NCBI GenBank assembly: GCA_034190875.2
Contig: CM067355.1
Coordinates: forward strand, 36,889,494-36,953,493
From: Urechis unicinctus
Taxonomy: Eukaryota; Annelida; Polychaeta; Xenopneusta; Urechidae
Length of the DNA: 64,000 nucleotides
Direction: 5' to 3'
The stretch's first letter is position 1. Each line of letters starts with the position of its first letter. The position numbers and the translations under genes are program-made. Below the pieces are notes generated by a model. The model made no database searches, was not told where the DNA came from, and saw only the letters and a program-made list of their open reading frames with translations. This document shows positions 25,869 to 38,930 of the stretch, one piece after another.

Positions 25869-27161
25869 TTAATTACCACCTTGTACACATTTTGTGCCAG
25901 GTAATATCGCACTCTCGGCAAACGCTGGAAGTCCAGCCTTTCGAAGCATTTTCTCGCAGGCTGTTTCAATGTTCCTTTGCCTTAGATGCGTCTTAGTCAA
26001 TCTGTCGGGGGCTACGGGGGAATTCTCCTGAGAGTGAACATCTAAAGCTAACATGGCTTGGTCAACGCAGTCCGGATTTAAGCCTGCTTCTTTTACCATT
26101 TCAGTGAACACCTCCCGAGGATTCTGTATCAGGTCATCATATCGGAATGCAGGCGATGCCCTTTGCTCCAAATAATGCTTGACACATCCGATGGGCATCA
26201 GTGTAGAATACTCAAGAACCCCGTTGAATTTGATGCGAAGTGGATTATGAGTGCAGAAAAATCTGGGTTCTAACAATCCGTCCATGACGAAGCGGTTTCC
26301 GTTTGATATTGCTGCGAGATACATGCCCGGTAGTGCTGAAACAATGCTCATGAAAGAGCGAGTTGTGTCTGGCATATTTCTGTACAAAAACATATGCCTT
26401 CCTCGCGGGAAATACTCTCGGATCAGCGTATCCAGTATGATGTTTGTTGCTGATATCTTGAATACAACGGCAGCTGGCGATCCCCAACTAAGTGGTTTAC
26501 ATTCGACCTGAATGGTCGCCAGGAACATGTTTTTCTTCTCTTTTTCACTGACGAATGCGTTTCGTTTTAGCATTTTTGCCAAGCAGTTGAGCGATTGAGG
26601 TTCGCTGCGAGTCGAACATCTCCCAGTCTTTGCAAACATATTCATCAAAAGTGTAGACCCACAGCGCCCTGTGTTCCCAACAAAAACCACTTCACTTTGA
26701 GGTGCCCCTACCTTGTTAGATAGGCGTAAAAACGAGCTAATTGGCATCACTATCAATTTTGCAGACTTTGCAAACGATGAATATCCGTAGAAACCGCCAT
26801 ATTTTAAGTCCCACAGGGGTGTCGATTCTCCTGAATCGGCGAAAACTGCTATCTTCTCGTTTAGAAAGAACAGAGAGGCAGAATCCTTGTCTAGGACGTA
26901 TTCTGGCACCGTAAATGATTCATGAGTCAATATGAAGTGCGACAAGTTAACCAAATCAGTAGCGCAAAATTGGTTCCTGCCACGAATGGTTAATATTTCC
27001 GCACTCAGATGATAATGATCGGGTTGATCACATTTTCGTCGTATTGCGTTTACTCCGCGAAGTTCATCCCAAAACCAACAAAAGCTATACATGGTGAACC
27101 TCAGTATCGAAAACGCGACTCGCTGTATAAGACAGAAGACGACAGCTATCTTGATATCCAT
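25869..27161 (-). CDS. P-loop sulfotransferase-like protein, single exon
   Basis: 430 codons from ATG at 27161 to stop at 25869. This start is chosen because copy B has the same MDIKIAVVF start and the few codons above it lack an ATG. Residues about 4-30 are hydrophobic, fitting a type II membrane anchor. The 5'-phosphosulfate loop VGNTGRCGSTLL is at about 161-172 and the 3'-phosphate motif LYRNMPDTTRSFMS at about 259-272. FRYDDLIQNPREVF (about 339-352) matches the common C-terminal block. These are the PAPS-binding features of Sulfotransfer families, which move sulfate from PAPS to glycans or proteins in the Golgi. The acceptor is unknown. No intron or disruption was seen. Confidence 0.85.
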   Translation of the reverse strand: MDIKIAVVFCLIQRVAFSILRFTMYSFCWFWDELRGVNAIRRKCDQPDHYHLSAEILTIRGRNQFCATDLVNLSHFILTHESFTVPEYVLDKDSASLFFLNEKIAVFADSGESTPLWDLKYGGFYGYSSFAKSAKLIVMPISSFLRLSNKVGAPQSEVVFVGNTGRCGSTLLMNMFAKTGRCSTRSEPQSLNCLAKMLKRNAFVSEKEKKNMFLATIQVECKPLSWGSPAAVVFKISATNIILDTLIREYFPRGRHMFLYRNMPDTTRSFMSIVSALPGMYLAAISNGNRFVMDGLLEPRFFCTHNPLRIKFNGVLEYSTLMPIGCVKHYLEQRASPAFRYDDLIQNPREVFTEMVKEAGLNPDCVDQAMLALDVHSQENSPVAPDRLTKTHLRQRNIETACEKMLRKAGLPAFAESAILPGTKCVQGGN

Positions 27162-28480
27162 ATTGCCGTAAATTAGTCGGTATTCTAATTTCACGAGCGC
27201 TGTCTAAGTTAGGGTGCTGTTAGCTTTACTGGTGTATACTCGCTAGACTTGACTATAGAACTATCAGCAGGACGCCGCCGCCAAACAAATCATTAACGGC
27301 TCTCGGTCAAAGTCCAGGCCGGTTTTGTTCGTGGTGGGCACACAATAACTGTAAACAGCAAGTTGTTCGCGTACTCTTTGACTAGTGCTGATAAACGGAA
27401 AAAGCCCTTTGACCTTACGCTATGACACTTGAACAGGACGATGTCAGGCAATTGATAAACGTCGACAATATTGATAACATCCGTCTTAGGTTTGCTTTTG
27501 AGTCCATCTCTTTCAAATGATTTGTATATATGATTGTTGGGCCTCGCGTGATAGCTCAAGTGAATGGCGCTCCGAATAAATCACCATGTGAAAGTGCTGA
27601 TTTATTAGTCCGACATGATTATGTAATACCGAATAGAATAACAAAGAGAACAGAAAGATTATCAGGACTGTTTTGTGGGAGCAGTGCAGACAATAAATGC
27701 TTCTGCCTTTCATTCCTATAATATTAAATGCAATCCCAAATGCCATCTGCTCCTATTATTGTACGTGTATATCATCAATCATGAAGTGTTGGCTCAGGCC
27801 AAATGAGGTCTATTGTTTTGCAGAAGACAAAATGATATTCTCGCCCTATGGACTTGTCAACCTTTGAACCTGCCGTAGATCCCGTCAAGCCGCTTCATTC
27901 TTTGTTTTGGAACCAAGCTGCATGGGTGGCATTGACTTGCTCCGCCACACTGTCATGCTGAGAATTCAAGGGCGTAAACAAGGGCTAAAGGGTACCGCCA
28001 TCAAAGTTATGTTACTTTTATATAGGTCTGACATGCACAATGTGGAAGCTTTTTTTGGCTACGGATAGGCTAACATCTACGGTTATCATAACGTTATCTT
28101 TGGTCGCATTCTCAACCTTGCCAGGCATATGCCATTTTAACCATGCCATGTCATACATATCAAATGCTCTGTGGTTTTCGCTTTTTCTACAATGTACCCT
28201 TAAATCTGCCCTTCTGCAGCCAGCCGTGGAATCCTTCCACATTTACAGTTATGAATGGTCGTGGGAGGGAGATGACGAAGCTAGCATACTTTCAAGCAGC
28301 TGATCAATGAGACTGCAATGATTCATGGCTTGAGATGCGACTAAATTATATATTCCATCTCACTATACAGTTAATATCATCACTGTGATTGGAATGACAA
28401 TAAGTTCTTTGGTGTTTGCATTGACTAGCGTTGGCACCACTTTATCTTAGTCCCTGCTCCGACCCCTCCCGCTGCCCTTC
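27162..28480. other. Duplicated upstream region of sulfotransferase copy A
   Basis: Noncoding sequence shared with copy B. A 32-codon plus-strand frame at 27422-27520 aligns with the start of a frame at 36045, but most differences between the copies change the amino acid, so it is not supported as coding. No TATA box was identified for the gene. Confidence 0.5.
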
Positions 28481-30190
28481 ACTAGCGAACTTAAGTCTAA
28501 GTTCTATCTACAAACGCTGAGCCGTGACTCAGCGGTATTCACCGACGAACTTAAGTTTTAAATTCTGACTCAAAACGTGTGCAAAGCTGAGATACCCTCG
28601 ACGCTGACTTAAGCTCTTCATAATGACTTAAATATGGCCGACACAGTTAACATCAAAATTCCGCAGCTGGGTATTTTTGTGATTTCAAGAGTTATTATCT
28701 GATCATAGCTCAAAAAATAATGTTGAATGAAAGATAAATCGACATGCTTTACCATTTACTGTTTTAATTTTAGTAACGTTCATACAATTGACCGGAAGAG
28801 ACAATTCGTGTACGTACGTGTATTTCGCTCGAGACCCTTTTCTTCTAGACACTGCCAAGAAGACAGCAAACACATATCCTCGCATCGATGATGTTTACAT
28901 GACATTGGTGTCACATGCAATGTAAAGCGTCTGTTAAATATCATAGGAAAATAGTCAGTCATTCATTCAGAAGATGGCGATACTGTTTTGTGTAGAAAAA
29001 CTTCCCCCGTTACAACGATAAAATCTAGTTATGACGATTAATATCCCGGCCATCATAAAGTACCGAGGCCGAGAGGCAATATGTCAAACGTCCCTTGCCC
29101 AGAAATGTAAGCCATAAATTTCATGGCCAAATTATATTTTTTTTTGCGGAAGGAGGAAACGTGAGTTTGTTTAAAATATACAGTATACATTGCGTTAACA
29201 TTAGATAGATTTTGACAGTAGTTAAGCGATTAGATACTTTATTCCTAATGACTATTTATAGTTCCGAACAGAATTGACAGATAACCCGAAGATTTAGTTA
29301 TAATTATAACAATAATAAGATCTTTGGTTCAATATTTAGTGGAGAGGGTGGTTTTGGTGACTTAGGTGAACTAATTAGGTATCAATTTCGCGGTATGTGT
29401 AACCTTGCAGGGCTATGTCCAGTAGAGCATTCATGTGACATACACTTCCAGTTGGGGTATTTATGGCAGGATGACACTCTACTATGACTCTAGACACCCA
29501 TGATATATTGACCACAGCTAGAAAAGTGGGAATTATGCAATTAGTGATTCCAGTCCTATTTGAAATAGCTCGTAATAGATTATATGAAGTCCAGTAGGGT
29601 TATCATGTTAAAGATATTACCAAGGTCTACCATGGCTCTTCAAAACCAATGATTTATTAGAAAAGTAGGATTTATTAATTCAATAATGTTGTTTTCTTTT
29701 TAAAAATAGAATGGGATTGGTTTTGGTTACCTCAGTGCACTAATTAGAGGTATCAATTTCGTGGTATGTGTAACATTGCAGGGTTATGCTGTTAAGTGAT
29801 TCCCGTACATTATTGATGGGCTATTGATGAAGGTCCTGTTCTCTGACCATGTAGGTGATCCCTCCCGGCAAGAACTTGACAAAACTTAAAAAAACTAATT
29901 TGCTTGTTTCATTGATTGACTGAATGTAGTACTACAATGAAATGGCTGAACCAGCAAGCATCATGTGGGTTTCATATCAAACAAATAAGCAAACTCTTTC
30001 CACTAATTCCCTCTTATAATAAGTAAGTGGATAATTATAAGTTTGTACTAGTTATAGTACTTAAGAACATGTTTGATTGATTAAAACATTTAGGCAGAAT
30101 TATCGTTTCCAAGTAAAGTGTCTGCTTAGTATAATAGGGAACTAGTCAACTCTTCATTCAATCATTTTTAAGCTGCCCATCATGTGGAAT
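28481..30190. other. Intergenic, AT-rich with diverged repeats
   Basis: A block of about 75 bp with ATCAATTTCG and GGTATGTGTAAC occurs at about 29350-29425 and again at about 29718-29795. Near 28486-28560 the string GAACTTAAGT recurs. No gene recognised. Confidence 0.5.
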
Positions 30191-30199
30191 GTATAACCA

Positions 30200-30600
30200 A
30201 GAGGAACTAAAGAAATGCATATTGATACATGTGAAAATCAGTCTGGCTTTAAACAGAATCACAGCACAGATATGTGTACGTATGCCTTGAAAGAGATTTT
30301 AACTAACCCCGTAACCTAGGCTCCACTGTATTTGTATTTTTTCTAGATGCCTTGAAAGCTTTTGATAGAATCAATCGCAAGAAATTCTTTCTTAAAATGT
30401 CTCAACCAACTTACCTCATTAGGTTATTAGTATATTGGAATGCTTACCAGGATACCGTGGCAAAATGGGGCACTACTCTCTCATTACCTTTTCATGTTAA
30501 CAATGGTGTCAGACAAGGAGAAGCATACTGTCACATTTTCTATTCAACTTGTAAATGGATGATATGTCTGTTACATAAAATGCATGTAAAGTGATTGTAT
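30200..30600 (+). mobile_element. LINE reverse transcriptase fragment
   Basis: The plus strand encodes SGFKQNHSTDMCTYALKEIL, then ALKAFDRINRKKFFLKM, IRLLVYWNAYQ and NNGVRQGEAYCHIF. These match non-LTR reverse transcriptase blocks: the GFK..HST block, the D.SKAFD.I active-site block (here LKAFD) and the NGVRQG block. The pattern recalls CR1/Jockey-type LINEs. The stretch is truncated at both ends, contains stops and a small frame change near 30320, and has lost the YMDD region, where CKWMICLL stands instead. It is a dead fragment. Confidence 0.8.
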
Positions 30601-32690
30601 GTTTGGTTCTCAGTTCTAAGATTATCAACTACCGAATGCATACTTGATACATATCATACATGTGGAAACACTGGTATATGAGTATGTTCACTGTATAGGT
30701 GATCTAAAACTGTCATCTGTAAATATTCTGTATTTGCGGGACTTTTCAGATGGTCGCGGGGTATATTATTTCTGTTTCCCAACCAACGGTGGGCCGTGTA
30801 GTTGATGATGTGATAAGAGCCATACTAACCCTGAAGGAGAGGCACAAAGGGCACAAGGATTGAAGGCCGGCTTCTTCTCAACTGGCGATAAGGAAACTAC
30901 GGAGAGAGCCCCCGCCAAATTTCTATCAAATACTGTTCTTTGTTTTATGCTGAATTGAGTCATAACGTTAATTAATTGCATAATGGATGATTTTGATGAC
31001 GATTTGCGTTGTCCGGTACAAATGTGAACTTGTTCTAACATGTATGGTTGGTAGCTGGTAAAATCTTTAAATGTGTACCACTGTGCAGGAGTCCCATTTG
31101 TCCTCGGTGGTAAGCAAGTGCGAAATCAGGTATCATCAGCTCGTGAGGAAGACTACGTTTGTAGGAAAAGATATCACTGCATTAATGTCCATGTGTGCTA
31201 TTCAATGGCAAATAATTTGTCATTAATTTATGGTTGAGCAAGTCTCTATTGCCCATTTATCAACCCATTAAACAAAAGTTTTTCCACATAGATTGTTTGT
31301 GATAACAAGAACACAATCACGTGGTAGCAAAATGGCCTGGAAGCGTCCACGACATAAGATTCTTAAGGATTCAGCAATTGTAGACGAATTCTGCTATTCA
31401 CCATCATCTATGATTGATCGTTCTATAACGTGTCCCAATTATTTGTTTTGTTGCAGTGTTTCAGCGAGGCATTCGTCTTGGGGACTCCGGATAAGCACTA
31501 CAGACATAACTTATGACTACATACAGCCACTCCAATACACCAACACAAACAAATTACAATACTGCACTCACACAGACAAGGGTTAAGGTTGAATAGACTA
31601 TTGGTATTGTTAAGATTTGCCTCCAACACTGACAAAATAGACAGAACAGAAATTAAACATACATTAGTATGCTACTATGAGTTGAATATGAACAAGACAT
31701 GAAAACATTGACTATAGTGAGTTCCCTCCTGTCGGTTTCTGTAATCAATTGGATGATGATTGGAGTTAAATGCATAATCAAATTCTACGGAGGTTCCACA
31801 GCCATATCCATCATGAGTAATATACTTAAGATGAAAGCTAGTTCGCTATCAATGATTTTTTTCACACAGGGAAAAGTCGGGTTTAGCATTTACTTCCTAT
31901 TAAATGCTGAACTATTAACCACATCGACCACTGACAACCAAGCCTCATTTTTGGACTGCTTTGTTACGTCTCCCTCAAAACTCTACTTCACAACTTTCCT
32001 GATTCTATTTTTTCTCCTCGATCAACTTTGTTTCTTCGAACCCTGCCCAATTCACGTTTCCTTTCCTAATTTCACGAGAATTCACTATATATTACAACAC
32101 GCGGATACTTTGGTCTACCCAGTAGCAGACGGCTAATGAATACAAGGAAGCATGGAAGGGGTAGGGCAGTAGACAGGTAGAAAATGAGTCAGATTCCGGA
32201 AGAAGAGATAGACTACTCAAAATCTCGACTGAGCGATCTGAGTATCAATTATTAATACAACAACCAAATAAAGATAATCGAAAACGTTTAACAATAAAAT
32301 TAGTCTTTCAAATTAACTTATCTTTGATGATAATGCAGTTTCGGTTTGTTTTTCGTTGATCGTCGACCATCACGAAGCTAAACAACAAGGAACAACCTCA
32401 AATTCGAATTCTCCTTGCGTTGACAAATCACTAATAACCCTTTATAACCATCCATGCACTCAAACGGGCTGATGCAAATCTTCTTATCCAAACTGTCAAG
32501 TTGTATTAGACAACTACGTCCATGTTTACAAACAAGCGCAGTTTGTTGTACCACTGCGCACTGCGAGAGGCGAGGTTATGATTCTGCCAGACAGCCAAAA
32601 GGTTGTGCGCACAAAAATCCCAACTAAGTCCAGACTCACAGAGTTGGTGAAAGCATTGACATTGCAATAAAGAAAATTTCGTTGCATGGA
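30601..32690. other. No gene recognised downstream of the LINE fragment
   Basis: Some of this may be further LINE-derived sequence, but I could not identify a 3' tail or target-site duplication. Frames up to 145 codons (31699-32136) lack recognisable features. Confidence 0.45.
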
Positions 32691-33160
<470 letters not shown>

Positions 33161-34374
33161 TGACTTGGCGAATAAGTGAGTGAGTTTGTTAATGAAGTCG
33201 TGATGGATTAAACTAGTCAGTTGTTGACTGAGTGCTTGAGTGAACGAGTGAGTGATTTAGTTATTGTATACTACAGTAAAGGAGTTATTGAGTTAGACAA
33301 TGTGTACTATAAGGGCAACATGAAAACCAATCTTGGTATTGTTCAAGCCTGATTGTGATTTTTCACACGTCGATAAATCTGGGAAGAGAGTGTATGCCAG
33401 CCATTTGTTATTTGTAATAGGATGAAATTCCTCTTGATCTCGTATGTATTAATGAGTTGTGTAGAAACGCATTCACACTTCAATCAATGTATATATACCT
33501 AAATCTCGTCACATCACCACTAATGTGAGCACGTGAATCCAAAACGAATTTGCTTTATTATTTACTGCCTCCAGAAAATATTACCTCCTCAACAAACAAC
33601 ATTAATCAATTCAAATATGACATACAAGTCTAATTAGTAGGGTGCGTATTGTACACAATACACAGAAAATGCATACAGTCTATAGTTCAGGGGAATAGTC
33701 ATTTCACATCGGAAAGATGAAACCGTGAATAAACTCATTGTAAAACCATGGCTAGATACGCCCTAGACACAATTATGAAATATACTATATTCCATTAGAC
33801 CTCGATCAATACCGAGAAGACACGCCATACAAAATCACTTGATAACACCGTGATACGCCTCACGATCAATCTATTTGTTATAAAACCAATGTTGATCCAG
33901 CGTTATAGTAGCATTTTAGTGTATCCCTTCCAGCAATCGGATAGGGGGTGCTTAAGAAATGAAGAGGCATACCACATGCGCATACAATTCCGCATTTAAT
34001 GTTGCAACTTATTTTACATCAGCGACTCTTCTAGGTTATAAAATAAAGCTGACGTCCATGTTCACTAAATCAGCACCTTAACGACAGTTTCATTTGATCA
34101 TTTATCCTTCGTCCGCTTATCTTTAACTGAGTGATGTTTATATGCACCAGCCAGGTTTTGGTATGCATTAAATAGTTCTTTCCCTATAACAAGATAATAG
34201 TTGGTTTGTGCATTAATGCGATGACACTTCAACGTTAGTTGTGGTAGATATTTTGAGTTCATTGCGTAATGGGAACGACTACGGAACTCGCATGCGGCCT
34301 CAGGACAAAAGCCAGTTCTATGAAGCAATGGTCTCCTGAACTAGCTTTCAAATTTGTCCAAATATAGATAATTT
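33161..34374. other. Intergenic, GAGT-rich at its start
   Basis: Positions 33173-33260 are rich in GAGTGA-type words, a degenerate minisatellite. The rest shows no supported gene. Confidence 0.5.
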
Positions 34375-34519
34375 GGCCCCATTCCCCTGGAAAACGACCC
34401 TGTGTGGTTATGTTACTTAATCGCAAATCTGCTTTATCAAAACAAAATATATCAAACAATTATATACAAGACTGATTAACATGAAATTAGTGCACCATTG
34501 TAAAGCAGAATATTGATTA

Positions 34520-35796
34520 TTAGTTACCACCTTGTACACATTTTGTGCCAGGTAATATCTCACACTCGGCCAATGCTGGAAGTCCAGCTATTCGAAGCAT
34601 TTTCTCGCATGCTGTTTCAATGTCGCTTTGCCTTGCATTTGTCTTAATCAATCTGTCGGGGGCTGTGACTGTATTCTCCTGAGAGTGAACATCTAAAGCT
34701 ATCATGGCTTGGTCAACGCAGTCCGGATTTAAGCCTGCTACTTTTACCATTTCAGTGAACACCTCCCGAGGATTCTGCATCAGGTCGTCATATCGGAATG
34801 CTGGCGATGCCCTTTGCTCCAAATAATGCTTGACACATCCGACCCACATTAGTGTAGAATACTCTAGAACCCCGTTGAATTTAATGCGTAGTGGATTATG
34901 ACTGCAGAAAAATCTGGGTTCTAACAATCCGTCCATGACGAGGCGGTTTCCCTTTGATATTGCTGCGAGATACATGCCCGGTAGTACTGAAAGAATGCTC
35001 ATAAAAGAGCGAGTGTGTCAGGCATATTTCTGTACAAAAACATATGCCTTCCTTGTGGAAAATATTCTCGGATCAGCGTATCCAGTATGATGTTTGTTGC
35101 TGATATCTTAAATACAACGGCAGCTGGCGATCCCGAACTAATGGGTTTACATTCGACCTGAATGGTCGCCAGGAACATGTTTTTCTTCTCTTTTTCACTG
35201 ACGAATGCGTTTCGTTTTAGCATTTTTGCCAAGCAGTTGAACGATTGAGGTTCGCTGCGAGTCGAACATCTCCCAGTCTTTGCAAACATATTCATCAAAA
35301 GTGTAGACCCACAGCGCCCTGTGTTTCCAACAAAAACCACTTCACTTTGAGGTGCACCTACCTTGTCAGATAAGCTGAAAAACGAGTTTATTGGCATCAC
35401 TATCAATTTTGCAGACTTTGCAAACGATGACAATCCGTAAAAGCCGCCATATTTAAAGTCCCACAGAGGTGTTGATTCTCCTGAATCGGCGAAAACTGCT
35501 ATTTTCTCGTTTAGAAAGAACAGAGAGGCAGAATCCTTTTCTAGGACGTATTCAGGCACCGTAAATGATTCATGAGTCAGAGTAAACAAATCGGTAGCGC
35601 AAAATTGTTTCCTGCCACGAATCGTAAATATTTCCGCACTCAGATGATAATGATCGGGTTGATCACATTTTCGTCGTATTGCGTTTACTCCTTCAAGTTC
35701 ATCCCAAAACCAACAAAAGCTATACACGACGAACCTCAGTATCAAAAACATCACCCACTGTATAAGAGAGAAGACGACAGCTATCTTGATATCCAT
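34520..35796 (-). pseudogene. Sulfotransferase-like copy B with one frameshift
   Basis: The start MDIKIAVVF (ATG at 35796), the P-loop GNTGRCGSTLL and the end KCVQGGN match copy A closely. One base is missing near 35008: copy A reads GAGTTGTGTCTGG where copy B reads GAGTGTGTCAGG. This shifts frame right after the RNMPDT motif, and the downstream 160 codons continue in another frame. A 15-bp in-frame deletion lies near 35585. Conservation on both sides of the shift means inactivation is recent or the missing base is a sequencing error. Confidence 0.8.
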
Positions 35797-36136
35797 ATTG
35801 CAGTAAATTGGTCGGTATTCTAATTTCGCGAGCGCTTTCTGTTGTTCTGGCTAAGTAAGAGCTTTACCCACTCAACTATTTAACTTTAACCAGGACGCCG
35901 CCGTCAACATAAATATTAGCATCACTTGGTCAAAGTCCAGTCAGGTTTTGCCCGCTGCAGGCGCATGATAAGTGTTAACAGCAAGTCGTTCGTGTACTCT
36001 TTGACTTATGCTGATAAACGGAAACAACACTTTGACCTTACGCCATGACATCGGATCGGGAAGATTTCAGGCAATTGATAAACGTCAACTTTATTGATGA
36101 CATCCGTTTTAAGTATGCTTTTAAGTCTATCCCTTT

Positions 36137-36493
36137 CAAATGTGCGGTTTACTCTGACAGGACTGCTGTGCATTATTCAGGTGCCGATCTGACGCACGCG
36201 TATCGATATATCCGTCGTACAGATCGACCATGTTCATTAGTAAGATGAGACCTGCAGTTGTGAATATATTGCGGCGAGGTGCGTATCCTGTAGCGTGCAG
36301 AGGGTCTTAACCAACCCTGCAGCAGTAGTAAGGACGGCTTGCACAGCTTATGCACCCCTTCGGAATTAACATATTTGATCCATGCTGAGAGAGGCCGGCT
36401 ACATACTCAATCAGCCTAATTAGTGCGCCTGCATACACTTACCAGGCGCCCGCAGCAGCTCTGAGCTTAGAGACCAAGAGCAAACACCAAATG
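36137..36493. mobile_element. About 351-bp insertion in copy B flanked by CAAATG repeats
   Basis: Copy A reads TTTCAAATGATTTG without interruption. Copy B has CAAATG at 36137-36142, then 351 bp of unrelated sequence ending in a second CAAATG at 36488-36493, after which homology resumes. The 6-bp direct repeat fits a target-site duplication. No clear inverted termini or tail were seen, so the element type is unknown. Confidence 0.55.
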
Positions 36494-37111
36494 ATTTGCG
36501 ACGCATGATTGTTGGGTAGCTCAAGTGAATGGCGCTCCGAGTAAATCGCCATGTAAGAGAGAGTGCCGAGCGATTAGTCAGACATGCTTTTGTAATACCG
36601 AATAGAATAAAATAGAGAACAGGACTGTTTAATGGGAGCAACGCAGGCAATAAATGCTGCTGCATCCATTCCTACAATATTGAAAGCAATTTCAAATGCT
36701 ATCTGCTCCCCTTATTGCACGTAGATATCATCAATCATGATGCGTTGGCTCGGGCCAAATGGGGTGTAGCGTTTTGCAGGAGACAAAATTATAATCTCTC
36801 CCTATGACCTTGTCCACCTTTGAAAGTGTCATGGATCCCATCAAGCTGCTTCATTCCAGTTTCGAACCAATGCAGCTTGGATGGCGTTGACTTGCTCCAT
36901 CAATCGGTCATGGCGAGCAGACAGCTGTTACAAGAGATGACAAAGGCGTAAACAAGGACCAAAGAGTATCGTCATCAACGTTATGTTACTTTGATAAAGG
37001 TCAGACTTGTTCAATGTAGAAGCTGGTATAAGGCCTTGTTTAACTTATTTTGGCTACGGATAGGCCACCATCTATAACGTTATCTTTAGTCGCATTCTCA
37101 TCCTTTCTCCA

Positions 37112-37325
37112 TTATCTTCGTGCCACGCATAATACAGCTAGTTGCAAAGCCTCCCGCAGTTGCTGAATACTTTAGTAAGTAAGCATTTATTCTACGACCT
37201 CCACACGGAGGTAAAATCTTGTTCCTTTATTAACAAGTATATCACCATGACAACCGCACAATTACACTAGCTTCGATGAAGCAACACTGAATTTGAGCGG
37301 TTAAATCAGTTACAACGTGCCGCTT
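37112..37325. other. Second copy-B-specific insertion, about 210 bp
   Basis: Homology with copy A breaks within CATTCTCA..CCTT and resumes near GCATTTTGTCATTG-like sequence. The inserted part contains ACCTCCACACGGAGGTAAAA, which includes a short inverted repeat (ACCTCC and GGAGGT). Origin unknown. Confidence 0.4.
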
Positions 37326-37703
37326 GCAGGGCATTTTGTCATTGTAACCGTGTCATGTGATATATATTAAATGCTCTGTGGTTTAGCTTTTTGTACTAAG
37401 TACCCTTCAATCTGCCCTCCTGCAGCCAGCCCTTAAAGCCTTTCTTACTTACGGTTATGAATGGTCGTGGGAGGTAGATGATGAAGCTGACATGCTTTCA
37501 AGCAGCTGATCAATGAGACCAGTTAATATCATCATTGTGATCGGAATGACAATAAGTGTTTCGGTGTTTGCATTGACTGGCGTTGGCACCACTCTATCTT
37601 TGTCTCCGCTTCGACCACTCCCGCTGCCCTTCCAGGTACCATTTGATATGCAGTTTACTGGTTACTAAAGCTACTCGGTAAAATTGCCGAACTTTTTCAG
37701 GTC

Positions 37704-38930
37704 ATGGCTTCTACCAGTCACAGTCCTAAACTTCAAGCCATGGATTTCTCTACACCTCGACACAGTCAACGGAAGAAACAAACCGGCTTGTTGTATCGGA
37801 TGGTGCCCAAGAAACTTCTTATCAGTCAATATAGCTTCAGTCAGTCTTTTAAACACCAACTCGACAAGATTTCAGAGACAATAGTTGGCAGAAGTTTTGA
37901 AGGCTTTACCATGCTCTACCGGTAAGTTGTTTTGACAAGGGTACAAATTACAGATATAGATTAATTGCAAAACCAGTAGATCGCTTGGGAATCTGATTAT
38001 GTCTGTCAGTGCCAAGGGAACCATGTAATTTTAGAGTCGCGTGTAGTACCAGTTATATCTTCAACATATGGAACGGGCATAGTGTCTTAGACTGGTTAAC
38101 ATAGAACCGAGATGAGAACAGCACGAGGGAAGTTTTAACCGTTCGACACACATGAACGCGTAAGTTGTATGCAATTCATATTTAAATTTGACACGATAAT
38201 CATCCAGCCCATATCAGGGGATGTTTAACAGACCATTTATGGAAACCAGTCCATGTGGATCCCTTTGGTTTAAGTTGCATGGGCTGATGGTTAGCTTTAT
38301 TTCTACTATGCGTGCAGACCAAATTTGTCCTCCACAAAGCACAGGTTAGTCAGCGAGAATGGCGATGCATTTTGTATATGGCAGTTAATCTAGAGTTTAA
38401 TATATATTTCAGAACCCATTGAAGGACAGAGACAAGTAGGAATCATGTATTCTTGTCCTGGTCAAGTGTGAGTACATGGCGCTAGAGCAATTGTATGTGA
38501 CATGATGGGCAGTGGTTTCTTAACAAGCATCTTCATTATATTTTGTATTCGAGGTTTCATAATTCAGCAACCGCATTCATATGGATCAATCTAGTTCTTA
38601 TGCATAATTTTAATGTGAGTACATGGCGTAAGTGCATATGTATATGGCATGATGAGCAGTTGTTTCTTAACAAGCATCTTATTCTATTGAATATTCAAGT
38701 TTAACATAATTCAGCAGACGCATTCATATGGATCAATCTTTTTTTTTGTGCGCAATTTACATGTGTCTCATAACTCAGACAGAAACACATGTCAACAGCC
38801 TTACTACGCAGCATCATCAGCGCCTGCATCATCAACTCATGCAGAAACACAAGCCATCAGTCTATCTAGGGAGGATCATAGGCGCCTGGCTCATATCTAC
38901 AAAATACCCTTCCACAATCATCGGCCCTAA
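37704..38930 (+). CDS. Candidate two-exon gene, unknown 121-residue protein
   Basis: Exon 1 is 37704-37921 (ATG in a fair start context, GGTCATGG) and ends CTCTACCG before a strong donor GTAAGT. Exon 2 is 38783-38930, after acceptor ACTCAGACAG, and ends in TAA. The phase fits (CG plus A gives Arg). The product begins MASTSHSPKLQAMDF, is basic and serine-rich (RHSQRKK, KHQLDKISE), and ends REDHRRLAHIYKIPFHNHRP. No signal peptide, membrane segment or known domain was seen. An AATAAA at about 39223 could serve polyadenylation. The 861-bp intron holds no convincing extra exon. It starts just past the edge of sulfotransferase copy B. Splicing is inferred from signals and phase only. Confidence 0.45.

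Larger units (their letters stand above)
25730..28480. repeat. Segmental duplication, copy A
   Basis: Matches 34375-37635 in the same orientation. It runs from GGAAAACGACCCTGTGTGG, through the sulfotransferase gene and its upstream region (CAGGACGCCGCCG), to the CCCGCTGCCCTTC segment near 28470. Copy B carries at least two extra insertions. Confidence 0.9.
34375..37635. repeat. Segmental duplication, copy B
   Basis: Same orientation as 25730-28480, about 8.7 kb away, with the same gene and flanks plus insertions at about 36143-36493 and 37112-37325. Confidence 0.9.

Noticed and set aside
27162-27194. Eleven extra codons upstream of the sulfotransferase ATG
   Set aside because: The upstream start would be GTG, and copy B keeps only the MDIKIAVVF start. 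The ATG at 27161 is used.
27422-27520. Short plus-strand frame shared by both sulfotransferase duplicates, diverging from the gene
   Set aside because: It looked like a conserved first exon, but nearly all differences between the copies change the amino acid, so there is no sign of selection for a protein.
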